Positions 1 through 9,306 of a stretch of DNA of 64,000 nt are shown here, piece after piece. Made by a program: the position numbers and the translations under genes. Origin of the DNA: Gillisella vitis (lineage in GTDB: Bacteria; Pseudomonadota; Alphaproteobacteria; Rhizobiales; Rhizobiaceae). How positions within the stretch are numbered: the stretch's first letter is position 1; the number at the start of each line of letters is the position of its first letter. The notes under the pieces were generated by a model that was not told where the DNA came from, searched no databases, and saw only the letters and a list, made by a program, of their open reading frames with translations. The stretch covers positions 62,001 to 126,000 of the forward strand of contig NZ_LMVL02000003.1 of the NCBI RefSeq assembly GCF_001541345.2, read 5' to 3'.

Positions 1-1
1 T

Positions 2-1096
2 GTCACCGTTCGCTTCGCCGATACGGCTGCCCAATGGGCTTTTTTGATCGATGCTGATATGCGGCTGGGCGAGTTCTATATGGATGAGCGGTTCTTTGTC
101 GATCAGGGAACCATGTTCGATTTCGTATCCATGGTGTTGCGGGAGGCGCAAAACGCTACCCATCCACTGATCGCCCGGATTATCGACGATGTGAGGACCC
201 GGTTCAGGATCTTTCGCCATCGCAATCTTCCAGCCAGATCCAAACAGAATGTCGCGCACCATTACGATCTGGATGCACGGCTTTACGAACTCTTCCTAGA
301 TGAAGACCGCCAGTATTCCTGCGCCTATTTCGAGCATGATACCCAGAGCCTGGACGACGCCCAGCGCGCCAAGAAAGACCATCTTGCCGCCAAGCTGCGC
401 CTCAAGCCGGGAAACCGTGTGCTCGATATCGGCTGCGGCTGGGGTGGTCTCGCCCTGCATTTGGCCGATAGGGCTGTCGGCGGAGAGGTCGTGGGCGTCA
501 CCTTGTCCGAAGAGCAGCTAGCCTATGCGGTGAAGCGGCCCCGCAAGCCTGCCACAGAAGCGGCCAATGTCGATTTCCGGCTGATGGATTATCGCAGCCT
601 GGAAGGGTCGTTCGACCGCATCGTCTCGGTCGGCATGTTCGAGCATGTCGGCCTTGCGGCTTACAGGACGTTTTTCAGCAAATGCAGCGCGCTGCTGGCC
701 AATGACGGCGTGATGGTGCTGCACACGATCGGCTGTTCCGCAACGCCAGGCTTTACCACGCCATGGCTCGACAAATATATCTTCCCCGGCGGCTATATTC
801 CGGCACTGTCAGAGATTGTTCCTGAAATTGAAAAGGCTGGCCTGACGATCACCGATGTCGAGGTGCTGCGCATCCACTATGCCAAAACCTTGCGCCATTG
901 GCGCGACCGCTTCACCGCCCGATGGGCAGACGCAGCCGCTCTCTACGACGACCGCTTCTGCCGGATGTGGGACTATTATCTATCAACCGCCGAAGCCGCC
1001 TTCTATCACGAGGATCTCGTTGTCTTCCAGATCCAGATAACCAAGAAAAACAACGTCCTGCCGCTGACCCGGGATTATATTCTGACGGAAAGATAA
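2..1096 (+). CDS. cfa: Cyclopropane-fatty-acyl-phospholipid synthase, 5'-truncated by window edge
   Basis: This enzyme family methylenates cis double bonds of membrane phospholipid acyl chains using S-adenosylmethionine. The frame is open from base 2 and the codons before the first possible start (TTG at 44) read like the family's N-terminal domain, so the gene begins upstream of the window; 364 residues are visible. The SAM-binding motif VLDIGCGWGG lies at about nt 419-448. Before it comes the family region NVAHHYDLDARLYELFLD and YSCAYF, and after it DRIVSVGMFEHVG, all typical of CFA synthases. The C-terminal half contains the HYAKTLRHWRDRF segment. The gene faces mgtE and ends in a shared hairpin terminator. 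Family assignment is secure; which of the several rhizobial paralogues it is cannot be told. Confidence 0.93.
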   Translation, partial: VTVRFADTAAQWAFLIDADMRLGEFYMDERFFVDQGTMFDFVSMVLREAQNATHPLIARIIDDVRTRFRIFRHRNLPARSKQNVAHHYDLDARLYELFLDEDRQYSCAYFEHDTQSLDDAQRAKKDHLAAKLRLKPGNRVLDIGCGWGGLALHLADRAVGGEVVGVTLSEEQLAYAVKRPRKPATEAANVDFRLMDYRSLEGSFDRIVSVGMFEHVGLAAYRTFFSKCSALLANDGVMVLHTIGCSATPGFTTPWLDKYIFPGGYIPALSEIVPEIEKAGLTITDVEVLRIHYAKTLRHWRDRFTARWADAAALYDDRFCRMWDYYLSTAEAAFYHEDLVVFQIQITKKNNVLPLTRDYILTER

Positions 1097-1100
1097 GGGC

Positions 1101-1125
1101 GTCGCCCATCGTGGGTATGGGCGAC
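1101..1125. terminator. Bidirectional hairpin between cfa and mgtE
   Basis: A perfect 9-bp inverted repeat (GTCGCCCAT at 1101-1109, ATGGGCGAC at 1117-1125) with a 7-nt loop sits between the convergent stop codons. There is no long T-run on either side, so it is a terminator-like hairpin rather than a classic intrinsic terminator. Confidence 0.6.
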
Positions 1126-1135
1126 ACTTGATTGC

Positions 1136-2512
1136 TTACAACAGCGTCCCGCTCAAGATCACCAACGCGACGGTGAAATAAATCACCAGTCCGCTGACAT
1201 CCACCAGCGTCGCCACGGCAGGAGCCGAGGCGCTGGCAGGGTCGAGGCGCAGGCGTTGCAGCAGGAAGGGAAGCATCGAGCCCGCCATCGAGCCGAACGT
1301 GACGATGCCGATCAGGGCTGAAAACACGGTGAAGCCGACCAGCAGCCAGTGATCGCCGTAATTATAGAGACCCATGTGCTGCCACAGCGCAATGCGAACG
1401 AAACCAACCAGACCGAGAATGGCCCCCAGCGTCATGCCCGTGGGCAATTCCCGGATGGCAACCCGCCACCAGTCGGAAAGCTTCAATTCGCCCACCGCCA
1501 GCGCCCGGATAATCAGCGACGTTGCTTGTGAACCGGAATTGCCGCCTGAGCTCATGATCAGCGGGATGAACAGGGTCAGCACCACGGCCTTTTCCAGCTC
1601 GCCTTCAAAATATTGCATGGCGCTGGCCGTCAGCATTTCGCCGAGGAACAGGGCAGCGAGCCAGCCGGCCCGCTTCTTGATCATCCCGGCAAAGCCGATC
1701 TGCATATAGGGCTTGCCGAGTGCTTCCATGCCGCCGAATTTCTGGGCGTCTTCGGTCGTGTCGGCAATCATCGTATCGATCACGTCATCGACGGTGACAA
1801 TGCCCAGCATCTGACCTGTATCGTTGGTGACGGGCAGGGCCAGCAGATTGTTGCGGCGGATCAGGCGAGCCACTTCTTCCTGCGTCATCAACGGGCCTGC
1901 ATGCACAACGCCATGACATTGGGCGACCGACAGAATGGAGGCTTCTGGCTCTACGGTGATCAGCCGCCGCAGCGTGACCACGGCAATAAGCGTCCGGGTG
2001 ATACGGTCCAGCACATAAATCGCATAGACGGTCTCGCTAGCATTTTCGACCATCCTTACATGCGCCAGTGTTTCGGCCACCGTGAAATCATCGGGAACGC
2101 TGACGAATTCCGTTGTCATGATCGATCCAGCGGTGCGCTGCGGATAGGCCATCAGATGTTCGACGGCATGGGCCGTGGCCGCATCAAGCCGCGAGAAGAT
2201 CACCATGCGGCAGCGGTCGTCCATCGCCTGGAAAATGTCGGCGACCCGGTCGTGGGCAGTGGCTTTCAGCAGGCGCACGGCGGTATCGACCGGCAGGGCC
2301 GCAATGATGTCGGCAGCATGCACCAGTTCGGGGCGGGCAATGACGCGCAGCGCCTTTGGCTGCGGCAGGCTTGCCAGCATGGCGGCGGCTTCGGAATTGT
2401 CGAGCGCGTTGAGCTGTTCAATCCGGTCCGTAACGGTCACGACATTAAGGCTGTCGTTGAGAAGGTGGCGGGCAGCATGACCGGCCCGCAGAGGAAGGCG
2501 TTGGATATTCAT
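1136..2512 (-). CDS. mgtE: Magnesium transporter MgtE
   Basis: MgtE is an inner-membrane Mg2+ channel gated by cytoplasmic magnesium. The 458-residue protein has the expected order: an N-terminal MgtE_N superhelical domain (about residues 30-130), a pair of CBS domains (about 135-255), a connecting helix, and five membrane helices in the last 180 residues. The conserved SSGGNSGSQA motif follows the second helix region, and the last helix carries ATLVDVSGLVIYF, which includes the pore aspartate known in the family. The ATG at 2512 is preceded by GGAAAGG at a suitable distance. It is monocistronic, convergent with the CFA synthase gene, and has a long upstream non-coding leader. Confidence 0.95.
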   Translation of the reverse strand: MNIQRLPLRAGHAARHLLNDSLNVVTVTDRIEQLNALDNSEAAAMLASLPQPKALRVIARPELVHAADIIAALPVDTAVRLLKATAHDRVADIFQAMDDRCRMVIFSRLDAATAHAVEHLMAYPQRTAGSIMTTEFVSVPDDFTVAETLAHVRMVENASETVYAIYVLDRITRTLIAVVTLRRLITVEPEASILSVAQCHGVVHAGPLMTQEEVARLIRRNNLLALPVTNDTGQMLGIVTVDDVIDTMIADTTEDAQKFGGMEALGKPYMQIGFAGMIKKRAGWLAALFLGEMLTASAMQYFEGELEKAVVLTLFIPLIMSSGGNSGSQATSLIIRALAVGELKLSDWWRVAIRELPTGMTLGAILGLVGFVRIALWQHMGLYNYGDHWLLVGFTVFSALIGIVTFGSMAGSMLPFLLQRLRLDPASASAPAVATLVDVSGLVIYFTVALVILSGTLL

Positions 2513-3010
2513 TGTGCTTGCCTTTCCGTCGATCCGCCGTAGCGCAACCGACCGGCAAGCTGACGGAACCGTCAGAGCAGGGCGACCGCGTACGGCATGG
2601 ACAATCGACTGCTACTGTCGCTTGGCATCTTATCGATGACTCCGTTGAAATCCGTGCGGAAAGCTCCCGCCCGTTGATATTAGCTGCGCCTCTGCCTGCG
2701 CAAAGTCAAGAGGGGGATGGTGGCTCAAACCGGGGCGAAAGCGTGCGACGTACTACACAAATCGGTGATTGCCGGCTCTGTCTGGATATAGGCGTCATCT
2801 CGATGTTTATTTCGCTATCCCGTTGTCCGGCGCGTGCAGAAATTTCTGAGGTGATGCAAGGACTTGCTCAATAAATTTCACCGTGGCTTTCGAAGGGGAA
2901 AACCGGTGGGCGCAGCACTCACGCTCAGTTAACCATGCATACAAAACACACTCAAGACCCGCTGCTGGCACGGGCCGGTAACGTGCTTTCTGTGCTTGTT
3001 TAAGGAGCGG
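2513..3010. other. Intergenic region with mgtE leader
   Basis: No gene supported. Reading toward mgtE, a TTGACT hexamer (minus strand, 2709-2704) followed about 19 nt later by GCTAAT could be a promoter, which would give a leader of roughly 160 nt. A perfect hairpin CTGACGG-AA-CCGTCAG lies at 2560-2575, about 50 nt before the start codon. I could not match the leader to the M-box magnesium riboswitch. An open frame at 2512-2874 on the plus strand looks like a shadow. Confidence 0.4.
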
Positions 3011-4240
3011 TCAGGACGCTGATCGGCGCTGTAGCGCAACCGAGATCAGGAAGACCACGAGGCCGAGGAGCGACAGGACTGCGCCGACATAGCCCGTTGC
3101 GCCATAGCCATAACCGGCGGAAATCACCATGCCACCCAGCCAGGCGCCCAGCGCATTGGCAATATTGAAGGCCGAGTGGTTCGATGCCGCCGCCAGCGTC
3201 TGGGCGTCGGCTGCGACATCCATCAGTCTCGTCTGCACGGCGGGACAGGCGGCGAAACCGCAGCCGGTCAGGAAGACGCAGATGCACAGCATAACCGGAT
3301 TGGCGGCTGTCAGCGAAAAGATCGTCATCAGCACGACGTTGAAGGCCAGCATGCCGCCGATTGTGCCGTTCAGCGAGTAATCGGCCATGCGTGAGCCGAC
3401 GACATTGCCGACATTCATGCCGATGCCGAACAGCGCCAGCACGACGGCAATCATCGATGCGGGCATCCCGGCGGTGTCGGTGGTGGTCTTGGCGATATAG
3501 CTGAAGATCGAGAACATGCCACCAAAGCCGACCGCGGCGACAGCAAGCGACAACCAGACTTGCAACCGACCGAAAGCGCCGAGTTCGCGGCGAATGCTGG
3601 CACCTTCTGCTACCGTGTCCTTACGCAGGTTGAACGCGATCAGCACCGCCGTCAGCGCGGCAATTGCCCCGACCAGCATGAAGGCGGCCCGCCAGCTCAT
3701 CATCTGGCCAAGGAAGGTGGCAAATGGCGTGCCGATCAGCGTCGCAATGGTCAGGCCCAGCATGACGCGGCCAACGGCGCGCGCCCGCTTGTGCGGCTCG
3801 ACCATCGATGCGGCCACCAGGGCGGCAACGCCGAAATAGGCGCCATGCGGCAGGCCGGTGATGAAACGCAGGACAGTGAAACTCAGAAAGCCCGGGGCCA
3901 TTGCACTGGTGATATTGCCAAGAGCAAACAGGCCCATCAGCATCAGTAGCAATGTCTTGCGTGGCAGCTTTGCCGCCAGCGCGGCAATGATCGGCGCTCC
4001 GACGACCACGCCCAATGCATAGGCGCTGATCACGCGTCCCGCCTCGGGTACGCTGACGGAATAGGTCTGCGCCACTTCAGGCAGGAGGCCCATGATGGCG
4101 AACTCGCCGGTGCCGATGCCAAACCCACCAACGGCCAGCGCAAATTCAATCAACAGGACGGTGCGCGGCGACAGGGCAGCTTCGGTCCGGACCGGACTTG
4201 GCCTGACAGGCGAGGGGGCAAAGCGGATCGTATCGTTCAT
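3011..4240 (-). CDS. MFS transporter, DHA1-type (AraJ/YdhP-like exporter)
   Basis: This is a 409-residue inner-membrane secondary transporter of the major facilitator superfamily with about twelve hydrophobic segments. The start chosen is the ATG at 4240 (MNDTIRFAPS); a longer frame to 4264 adds eight residues without support. The first helix pair contains GTGEFAIMGLLPEVA, typical of the AraJ/sugar-efflux/arabinose-exporter group. The loop between helices 2 and 3 has AKLPRKTLLL, the remnant of the MFS motif A. Substrate cannot be inferred from the sequence. The gene stands alone, divergent from the lipid kinase gene across a 390-nt gap. Confidence 0.85.
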   Translation of the reverse strand: MNDTIRFAPSPVRPSPVRTEAALSPRTVLLIEFALAVGGFGIGTGEFAIMGLLPEVAQTYSVSVPEAGRVISAYALGVVVGAPIIAALAAKLPRKTLLLMLMGLFALGNITSAMAPGFLSFTVLRFITGLPHGAYFGVAALVAASMVEPHKRARAVGRVMLGLTIATLIGTPFATFLGQMMSWRAAFMLVGAIAALTAVLIAFNLRKDTVAEGASIRRELGAFGRLQVWLSLAVAAVGFGGMFSIFSYIAKTTTDTAGMPASMIAVVLALFGIGMNVGNVVGSRMADYSLNGTIGGMLAFNVVLMTIFSLTAANPVMLCICVFLTGCGFAACPAVQTRLMDVAADAQTLAAASNHSAFNIANALGAWLGGMVISAGYGYGATGYVGAVLSLLGLVVFLISVALQRRSAS

Positions 4241-4630
4241 AAAATCATCCCGGCACCGGAGCAAGGCTGGTGCTGTTCAATAGAAAAGGCAGCAGGGAAG
4301 ACTGCTCGAAGCAGCTGAGTCGCGAAGTAACGCATTTGGCGTACCCATCATGAAGTTGCTAACCTTGTGGCGTTCATGCGCGAAGCAAGACGGCGAAGGT
4401 CGCAAACCTGCGGACGGGATAGTCAAACGTTATGACCTTACCTTTAACATGCATGTGTGCATTGCGGTAGAATGATAATGATCATCTTGATCTTTTCGGG
4501 TGCACACCCGATTTGCAACACACGCATGCAACATAATCGGCGGCGGACCGTTAAAATGCGTTGTCGTGCGGTTTCAACGTAAGGCACACCAGTCTGAAAC
4601 TGGGCGTCGGTCAAAAGGAGCAGCGCGGGA
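4241..4630. other. Divergent intergenic region between MFS exporter and lipid kinase
   Basis: Roughly 390 nt without a supported gene; it must carry promoters for both divergent genes. Small open frames here overlap the real genes out of frame. I see no clear operator or riboswitch. Confidence 0.4.
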
Positions 4631-5539
4631 ATGAAAATCAAGGCCGTTTTCAATCGGGAGGGTGGGACCTTTCGCACCACCGACATGGATGCCTACTGCA
4701 CGCGCGCTGAGCAAATCTTTCGCGATGCCGGTCATGAGATCGAAACCATGGCCGTTGATGGCCGTGATATCGTCAAAACCCTCGAGGCCGCTGCACAGCA
4801 GGGGTATGACGCGCTGATCGCCGGTGGCGGCGACGGGACCATATCGGCGGCCGCCGGCATTGCTTGGAAAGCCGGTCTGCCGCTCGGCGTCGTGCCCGCT
4901 GGAACGATGAACCTGTTTGCACGCTCGCTGAAACTGCCACTCGATATCTGGCAGGTTCTGGAGGTGCTGGCATCGGCGCAGGTTCAATCCGTTGACATCG
5001 CCACCGCCAATGGGCAGCCGTATGTCCACCAGTTCTCCGCTGGTCTGCACGCCCGCATGGTCCGCCTTCGCAACCGGATGGACTATGCCTCGCGCTTTGG
5101 CAAAATGCGGGCCAGTACCAGTGCGGCGATCAGCGTGATGTTCAATCCGCCTCGCTTCGACGTCGTCTTCGATATCGACGCCGATGGACGCCAGGATAGC
5201 AAGGAAGTGTCCGCCGTTTCGGTCTGCAACAACCCGGTTGGAACAAATCCATTGTTTTATGCCGATGATATCACCACCGGGCAACTCGGCATTTATCTTG
5301 CTGCCCCACTCGATTCGGTCGGATTGGTGGGGTTGGCGATTGATATTCTGCGCGGCAAGCTCACGGAAAACCAGGCCGTCACGTCGGCCACCTCACAAAT
5401 CGTCAAGTTGCATTTCCCAAAACATCGCCACGGTGTCGCCTGCGTGATTGATGGAGAACTGCTGCACATGCCCCGAGACGTGGAGATCAAAATCCATCCA
5501 GGCGAACTGAAGGTCTTGGCACCAGCCCTTCCGGCCTAG
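4631..5539 (+). CDS. Diacylglycerol kinase family lipid kinase
   Basis: A 302-residue member of the DAGK_cat (YegS/BmrU/DgkB-like) family, which phosphorylates diacylglycerol or related lipids with ATP at the cytoplasmic membrane face. The nucleotide-binding GGGDGT motif is at residues 65-70, followed by the second family motif GVVPAGTMNLFARSL at 86-100, which matches the PxGTxNxFA consensus. The start ATG at 4631 has AAGGAG about 10 nt upstream. The protein has no membrane helix, as expected. The actual lipid substrate (diacylglycerol, ceramide or phosphatidylglycerol) is not predictable. Confidence 0.88.
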   Translation: MKIKAVFNREGGTFRTTDMDAYCTRAEQIFRDAGHEIETMAVDGRDIVKTLEAAAQQGYDALIAGGGDGTISAAAGIAWKAGLPLGVVPAGTMNLFARSLKLPLDIWQVLEVLASAQVQSVDIATANGQPYVHQFSAGLHARMVRLRNRMDYASRFGKMRASTSAAISVMFNPPRFDVVFDIDADGRQDSKEVSAVSVCNNPVGTNPLFYADDITTGQLGIYLAAPLDSVGLVGLAIDILRGKLTENQAVTSATSQIVKLHFPKHRHGVACVIDGELLHMPRDVEIKIHPGELKVLAPALPA

Positions 5540-5601
5540 TGCACCTCATAGAAACCCCCGGACGAGCCGGGCGTTGAAACTGTCATACTTTTATCAAAGC
5601 T

Positions 5602-7206
5602 TTAATGCGTAAACGCAGCCGCAATCAGGGCCTTGGTGTAATCTTCCGCCGGGCTTTCGAAAATGTCGTCCGTCGGCCCTTCCTCAACGATTTTGCCGTT
5701 TTTCATCACGATCACATGGTCGGAAATCGCCTTGATCACCGACAGATCGTGGCTGATGAACACGTAGGACAGGTCATGCTTCTGTTGCAGGTCGCGCAAT
5801 AGCTCAATCACTTGCCGCTGCACGGAGCGGTCCAGCGCCGAGGTCGGTTCATCTAGGATCACCACTTTCGGCTTGAGGATCATCGAGCGGGCGATGGCGA
5901 TGCGCTGACGCTGGCCGCCGGAAAATTCATGCGGATAGCGGTTGCGCGAGGCCGGATCGAGGCCAACTTCCTTCAAGGCGGCAATGGCGCGCTTGTCGCG
6001 CTCCGCCTTGCTAAGATCAGGCTCGTGCACGTAAAGCCCTTCGGTGATGATCTCGCCAACCGTCTGGCGTGGCGAGAGCGAGCCGTAGGGGTCTTGGAAA
6101 ACCAACTGCAATTGTCGGCGGAAGGGACGCATCCCGGCGCGGTCGAGGCCGGAAATATCCGTTGTTTCGAAGCTGAACCGGCCATCGGCGGAGAGCAGCT
6201 TCAGCAGCGCCCGACCCAACGTTGATTTGCCCGAACCGGATTCACCGACGATGCCGATGGTCTGGCCCTGACGAAGCTTCAGATTGACATGATCGACGGC
6301 GCGGAACTTTCGATTGCCCTTGAATAGGATGCCGGAGCTGATGTTGAAATCCACCACGACATTGCGGCCTTCGAGAATGACCGGCGCATCGGAGGGCGGT
6401 GCCACTTTGGAGCCTGAGGGCTCGGCGGCCAGCAGCATCTTGGTGTAATCAGCCTGGGGGCGCTCAAAAATATCGTCACGGCTGCCCTGTTCGACAATTT
6501 CGCCGCGCCGCATCACCGCCACTCGGTCGGCAACATGCTTGACCACACCGAGGTCGTGGGTGATCAGCACGATGGCCATGCCGAAGCGTTTTTGCAGATC
6601 GGCGAGAAGATCGAGGATCTGCGCCTGGATCGTTACGTCCAGCGCCGTGGTTGGCTCGTCGGCGATCAGCAGGTCCGGCTCGTTGGCGAGCGCCATGGCG
6701 ATCATCACGCGCTGGCGCTGGCCACCGGACAATTCATGCGGATAGCTGTCGATCCGCCGCTCCGGTTCCGGGATGCCGACCAGCTTCAGCAGTTCCAGCA
6801 CGCGGGCGCGCGCCTTCGACCGGCTCATGCGGCGGTGAAAAATCAACGGCTCGGAAATCTGCTTGCCGACCGTGTAGAGCGGATCGAGCGAGGTCATCGG
6901 TTCCTGAAAGATCATGGTGATCTTCGAGCCGCGCACGTCGTTCAGCGTCGAGATGCTGGCGCCTGCCAGCTCTGTTTCGCCGTAGCGGGCTGAACCGGCG
7001 ACCTGTCCATTCGAGGCCAGCAGTCCCATAATGCCCATCATCGTCTGGCTTTTGCCGGAGCCGGATTCACCGACGATGGCCAGCGTCTCGCCTTTCTTGA
7101 CATCGAAGGAGATGCCTTTGACGGCATTCACCTCGCCATCGGGCGTGGTGAAGGTGACCTTCAGGTCCTTGACGGTCAGTACCGTCTGGTTTTCGGTCTT
7201 GTCCAT
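5602..7206 (-). CDS. Peptide ABC transporter, fused double ATP-binding protein (OppDF/YejF type)
   Basis: This 534-residue protein carries two complete ATPase domains in one chain and powers the peptide importer encoded just upstream. Domain 1 has Walker A GESGSGKS (46-53), signature LSGGQRQR (159-166) and Walker [13 protein letters not shown] (179-190). Domain 2 repeats them at 321-328, 428-435 and 448-459. Each is followed by the C-terminal region typical of oligopeptide ATPases. The ATG at 7206 comes 2 nt after the stop of the OppC-type permease gene, so it is the last gene of a four-gene operon read right to left. It could be named yejF-like; opp, dpp and yej systems cannot be told apart with certainty. 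Confidence 0.93.
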   Translation of the reverse strand: MDKTENQTVLTVKDLKVTFTTPDGEVNAVKGISFDVKKGETLAIVGESGSGKSQTMMGIMGLLASNGQVAGSARYGETELAGASISTLNDVRGSKITMIFQEPMTSLDPLYTVGKQISEPLIFHRRMSRSKARARVLELLKLVGIPEPERRIDSYPHELSGGQRQRVMIAMALANEPDLLIADEPTTALDVTIQAQILDLLADLQKRFGMAIVLITHDLGVVKHVADRVAVMRRGEIVEQGSRDDIFERPQADYTKMLLAAEPSGSKVAPPSDAPVILEGRNVVVDFNISSGILFKGNRKFRAVDHVNLKLRQGQTIGIVGESGSGKSTLGRALLKLLSADGRFSFETTDISGLDRAGMRPFRRQLQLVFQDPYGSLSPRQTVGEIITEGLYVHEPDLSKAERDKRAIAALKEVGLDPASRNRYPHEFSGGQRQRIAIARSMILKPKVVILDEPTSALDRSVQRQVIELLRDLQQKHDLSYVFISHDLSVIKAISDHVIVMKNGKIVEEGPTDDIFESPAEDYTKALIAAAFTH

Positions 7207-7208
7207 GC

Positions 7209-8330
7209 TTATCGGTCCTTGGGATCAAGCGCATCGCGCAGCCCGTCGCCTACGAAATTGAGCGAAAACAGGGTGACGACGAAGAAAGTGGCCGGGAATA
7301 TCAGCAGCCATGGCGTGTTTTGAATGTTTTGCGCGCCATCCGAAATCAAGGTTCCCCAGCTGGCCAATGGGGCCTGTACACCAAGGCCGAGGAAGGAAAG
7401 GAAGCTTTCGGTGAGGATCACCTGCGGCACCACCACGGTGACGAAGACGATAACCGGGCCAATGGTGTTGGGAATGATATGGCGGCGAATGATCTGCCAA
7501 TCCGTCAAGCCCAGAGCCTCTGCCGCGCCGACGAATTCACGCCGTTTCAACGACAGGGTCTGACCGCGGACGATCCGGGCCATTTCCAGCCATTGTACGG
7601 CGCCGATCACCAGGAACATCAGCAGGATGGAGCGGCCGAAAAACACCACCATCACCACGACGAGAAACACGAAGGGCAGCGAGTAAAGGATTTCGACGAT
7701 GCGCATCATCACATTGTCAACTCGTCCGCCAAGATAGCCGGAGGTTGCCCCATAGATCACCCCGATACCGAGGGAAACGAGGCTGGCGGCAATACCGACG
7801 GCAATCGAGATCTGTCCGCCCAGCATGACACGAACCATCAGATCGCGGCCATTGCTGTCGGTGCCGAAGAAGAAATATTCTTGGCTGACACGTCCGCTTA
7901 ACGTCATGGAAAGCTGGTCGGGCGTGGTCTCAGTGACGCGGGTGTCATGAAATTCGTTGACCCGGTCGAAATAGCGGATTGTCCGTGGATCGACGGGCTT
8001 GTCAGAGGAGATTTTGGCAGTAAACGTGCCGCTTTCCACCGTAAAACTGTCCAGTTTCAGCCGCGCCCGTGTCGCAGCACTTTCCGCTACCTGTTGAAGA
8101 GAAGCAGGGTCGGGAAAGGGTTTTAGGCTCGGAGGCACCGAAACATAGGAGGAAAACACCTGGTCATAGCTGTGGCTGCTGAACAAAGGCCCGGCAAAAG
8201 AGAACAGGGCAATGAGCAACAGGATCACACAGCCGCCCATGGCTGCTTTGTTGCGGCGGAACCGCAGGAGTGCCAACTGGCCCAGGCTGCGGCCTTCAAT
8301 CGAAGGGGAGGTGATGGTAGTATCAGTCAT
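7209..8330 (-). CDS. Peptide ABC transporter permease, OppC/YejE type
   Basis: A 373-residue inner-membrane permease of the binding-protein-dependent class. One N-terminal membrane helix is followed by an unusually large periplasmic segment of about 110 residues, then FGTDSNGRD, the conserved OppC/DppC entry motif, and five more helices. The EAA loop reads EALGLTDWQIIRRHIIP. The ATG at 8330 overlaps the end of the preceding permease gene in ATGACTGA, so the two are translationally coupled; a longer frame to 8372 would lie entirely within the upstream gene. It pairs with the OppB-type permease as the membrane heterodimer. Confidence 0.92.
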   Translation of the reverse strand: MTDTTITSPSIEGRSLGQLALLRFRRNKAAMGGCVILLLIALFSFAGPLFSSHSYDQVFSSYVSVPPSLKPFPDPASLQQVAESAATRARLKLDSFTVESGTFTAKISSDKPVDPRTIRYFDRVNEFHDTRVTETTPDQLSMTLSGRVSQEYFFFGTDSNGRDLMVRVMLGGQISIAVGIAASLVSLGIGVIYGATSGYLGGRVDNVMMRIVEILYSLPFVFLVVVMVVFFGRSILLMFLVIGAVQWLEMARIVRGQTLSLKRREFVGAAEALGLTDWQIIRRHIIPNTIGPVIVFVTVVVPQVILTESFLSFLGLGVQAPLASWGTLISDGAQNIQNTPWLLIFPATFFVVTLFSLNFVGDGLRDALDPKDR

Positions 8331-9252
8331 GGCGGACCCTCGGATCGAGCAGGCCGTAGGCGATGTCAACAAGCAGATTGAAGACGATCACGAAGATCGA
8401 AACCAGCAGAACGGTTGCCATCACCAGCGGATAGTCCCGGTTCAGGGCGCCGATGACAAAGAAACGTCCGACGCCCGGGATGGTGAAAATGCTCTCGACC
8501 ACGGCTGAGCCGGTTAAAAGAGCCGCGGCTGCCGGCGCGAGATAGGAAATAACCGGCAGCAGCGCGCCGCGCATGGCATGGGTTATGATGACCGTGCGCG
8601 ATGGCAGGCCGTAGGCGCGGGCCGTGCGGATATGGTCGGTATGCAAGGCTTCGATCATCGAGCCGCGGGTAAGGCGGGCGATAATGGCGACTTGTGGCAG
8701 GGCCAGTACGGTAATCGGCAGCGCCAGATAATAGAGCGAGCCATCACCCCAGCCACCGGCGGGAAGCCATGACAGCATGAGGGCGAAAATCAGCGTCAAC
8801 ACTGGCCCGACCACGAAATTCGGCACGGTAATGCCAATCGTCGCAAAGGACATGACCGTAAAATCGATCCAGCCGTTTTGGCGAAGCGCGGCGATTGTTC
8901 CCAGAATGACGCCTAAAATCAGCGCGATAATCAGCGCGGTGCCGCCAAGCTTGATAGAATAGGGAAGCGCCTGCGAAATCAACTGGGCAACGGTATTGTC
9001 CTTGTAGACGAAGCTCGGACCAAAATCCCCTTGGAAGGCATTGGCGAGATAATGCAGATATTGCTTCCACAAGGGATCGTTGAGGTGGAATGTCGCGATG
9101 ATATTTTCCATGGTTTGCGGCGGCAATGGCCGTTCAAGGCTGAACGGTCCACCCGGCGCAAAGCGCATCAGGAAAAATGAAATGGTCACGACGATAAAGA
9201 TCGTCGGTATCGCGCTCATCAGTCGGCGCAGAACAAAGTTGATCATGGTCAA
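8323..9252 (-). CDS. Peptide ABC transporter permease, OppB/YejB type
   Basis: A 309-residue inner-membrane permease with six predicted helices. The first helix is followed by the OppB family motif MRFAPGGPFSLERPLP, and the EAA loop reads ARAYGLPSRTVIITHAMR. It begins with ATG at 9252, about 55 nt after the stop of the substrate-binding-protein gene, and its last codons overlap the start of the OppC-type gene. With the neighbours it forms a complete importer for peptides or modified peptides. Confidence 0.92.
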   Translation of the reverse strand: MTMINFVLRRLMSAIPTIFIVVTISFFLMRFAPGGPFSLERPLPPQTMENIIATFHLNDPLWKQYLHYLANAFQGDFGPSFVYKDNTVAQLISQALPYSIKLGGTALIIALILGVILGTIAALRQNGWIDFTVMSFATIGITVPNFVVGPVLTLIFALMLSWLPAGGWGDGSLYYLALPITVLALPQVAIIARLTRGSMIEALHTDHIRTARAYGLPSRTVIITHAMRGALLPVISYLAPAAAALLTGSAVVESIFTIPGVGRFFVIGALNRDYPLVMATVLLVSIFVIVFNLLVDIAYGLLDPRVRHD

Positions 9253-9306
9253 ATAGCAGACGCGCGGCCAGACCTTTCGGTCCCCGCGCGTCGCTCTCCT
9301 TTGAGG

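Noticed and set aside
2513..2700. M-box magnesium riboswitch before mgtE
   Set aside because: The leader does not show the conserved M-box helices as far as can be judged by eye.
2512..2874. A 120-codon plus-strand frame upstream of mgtE
   Set aside because: No ribosome site, no family resemblance, and it lies in the presumed mgtE leader and promoter region.
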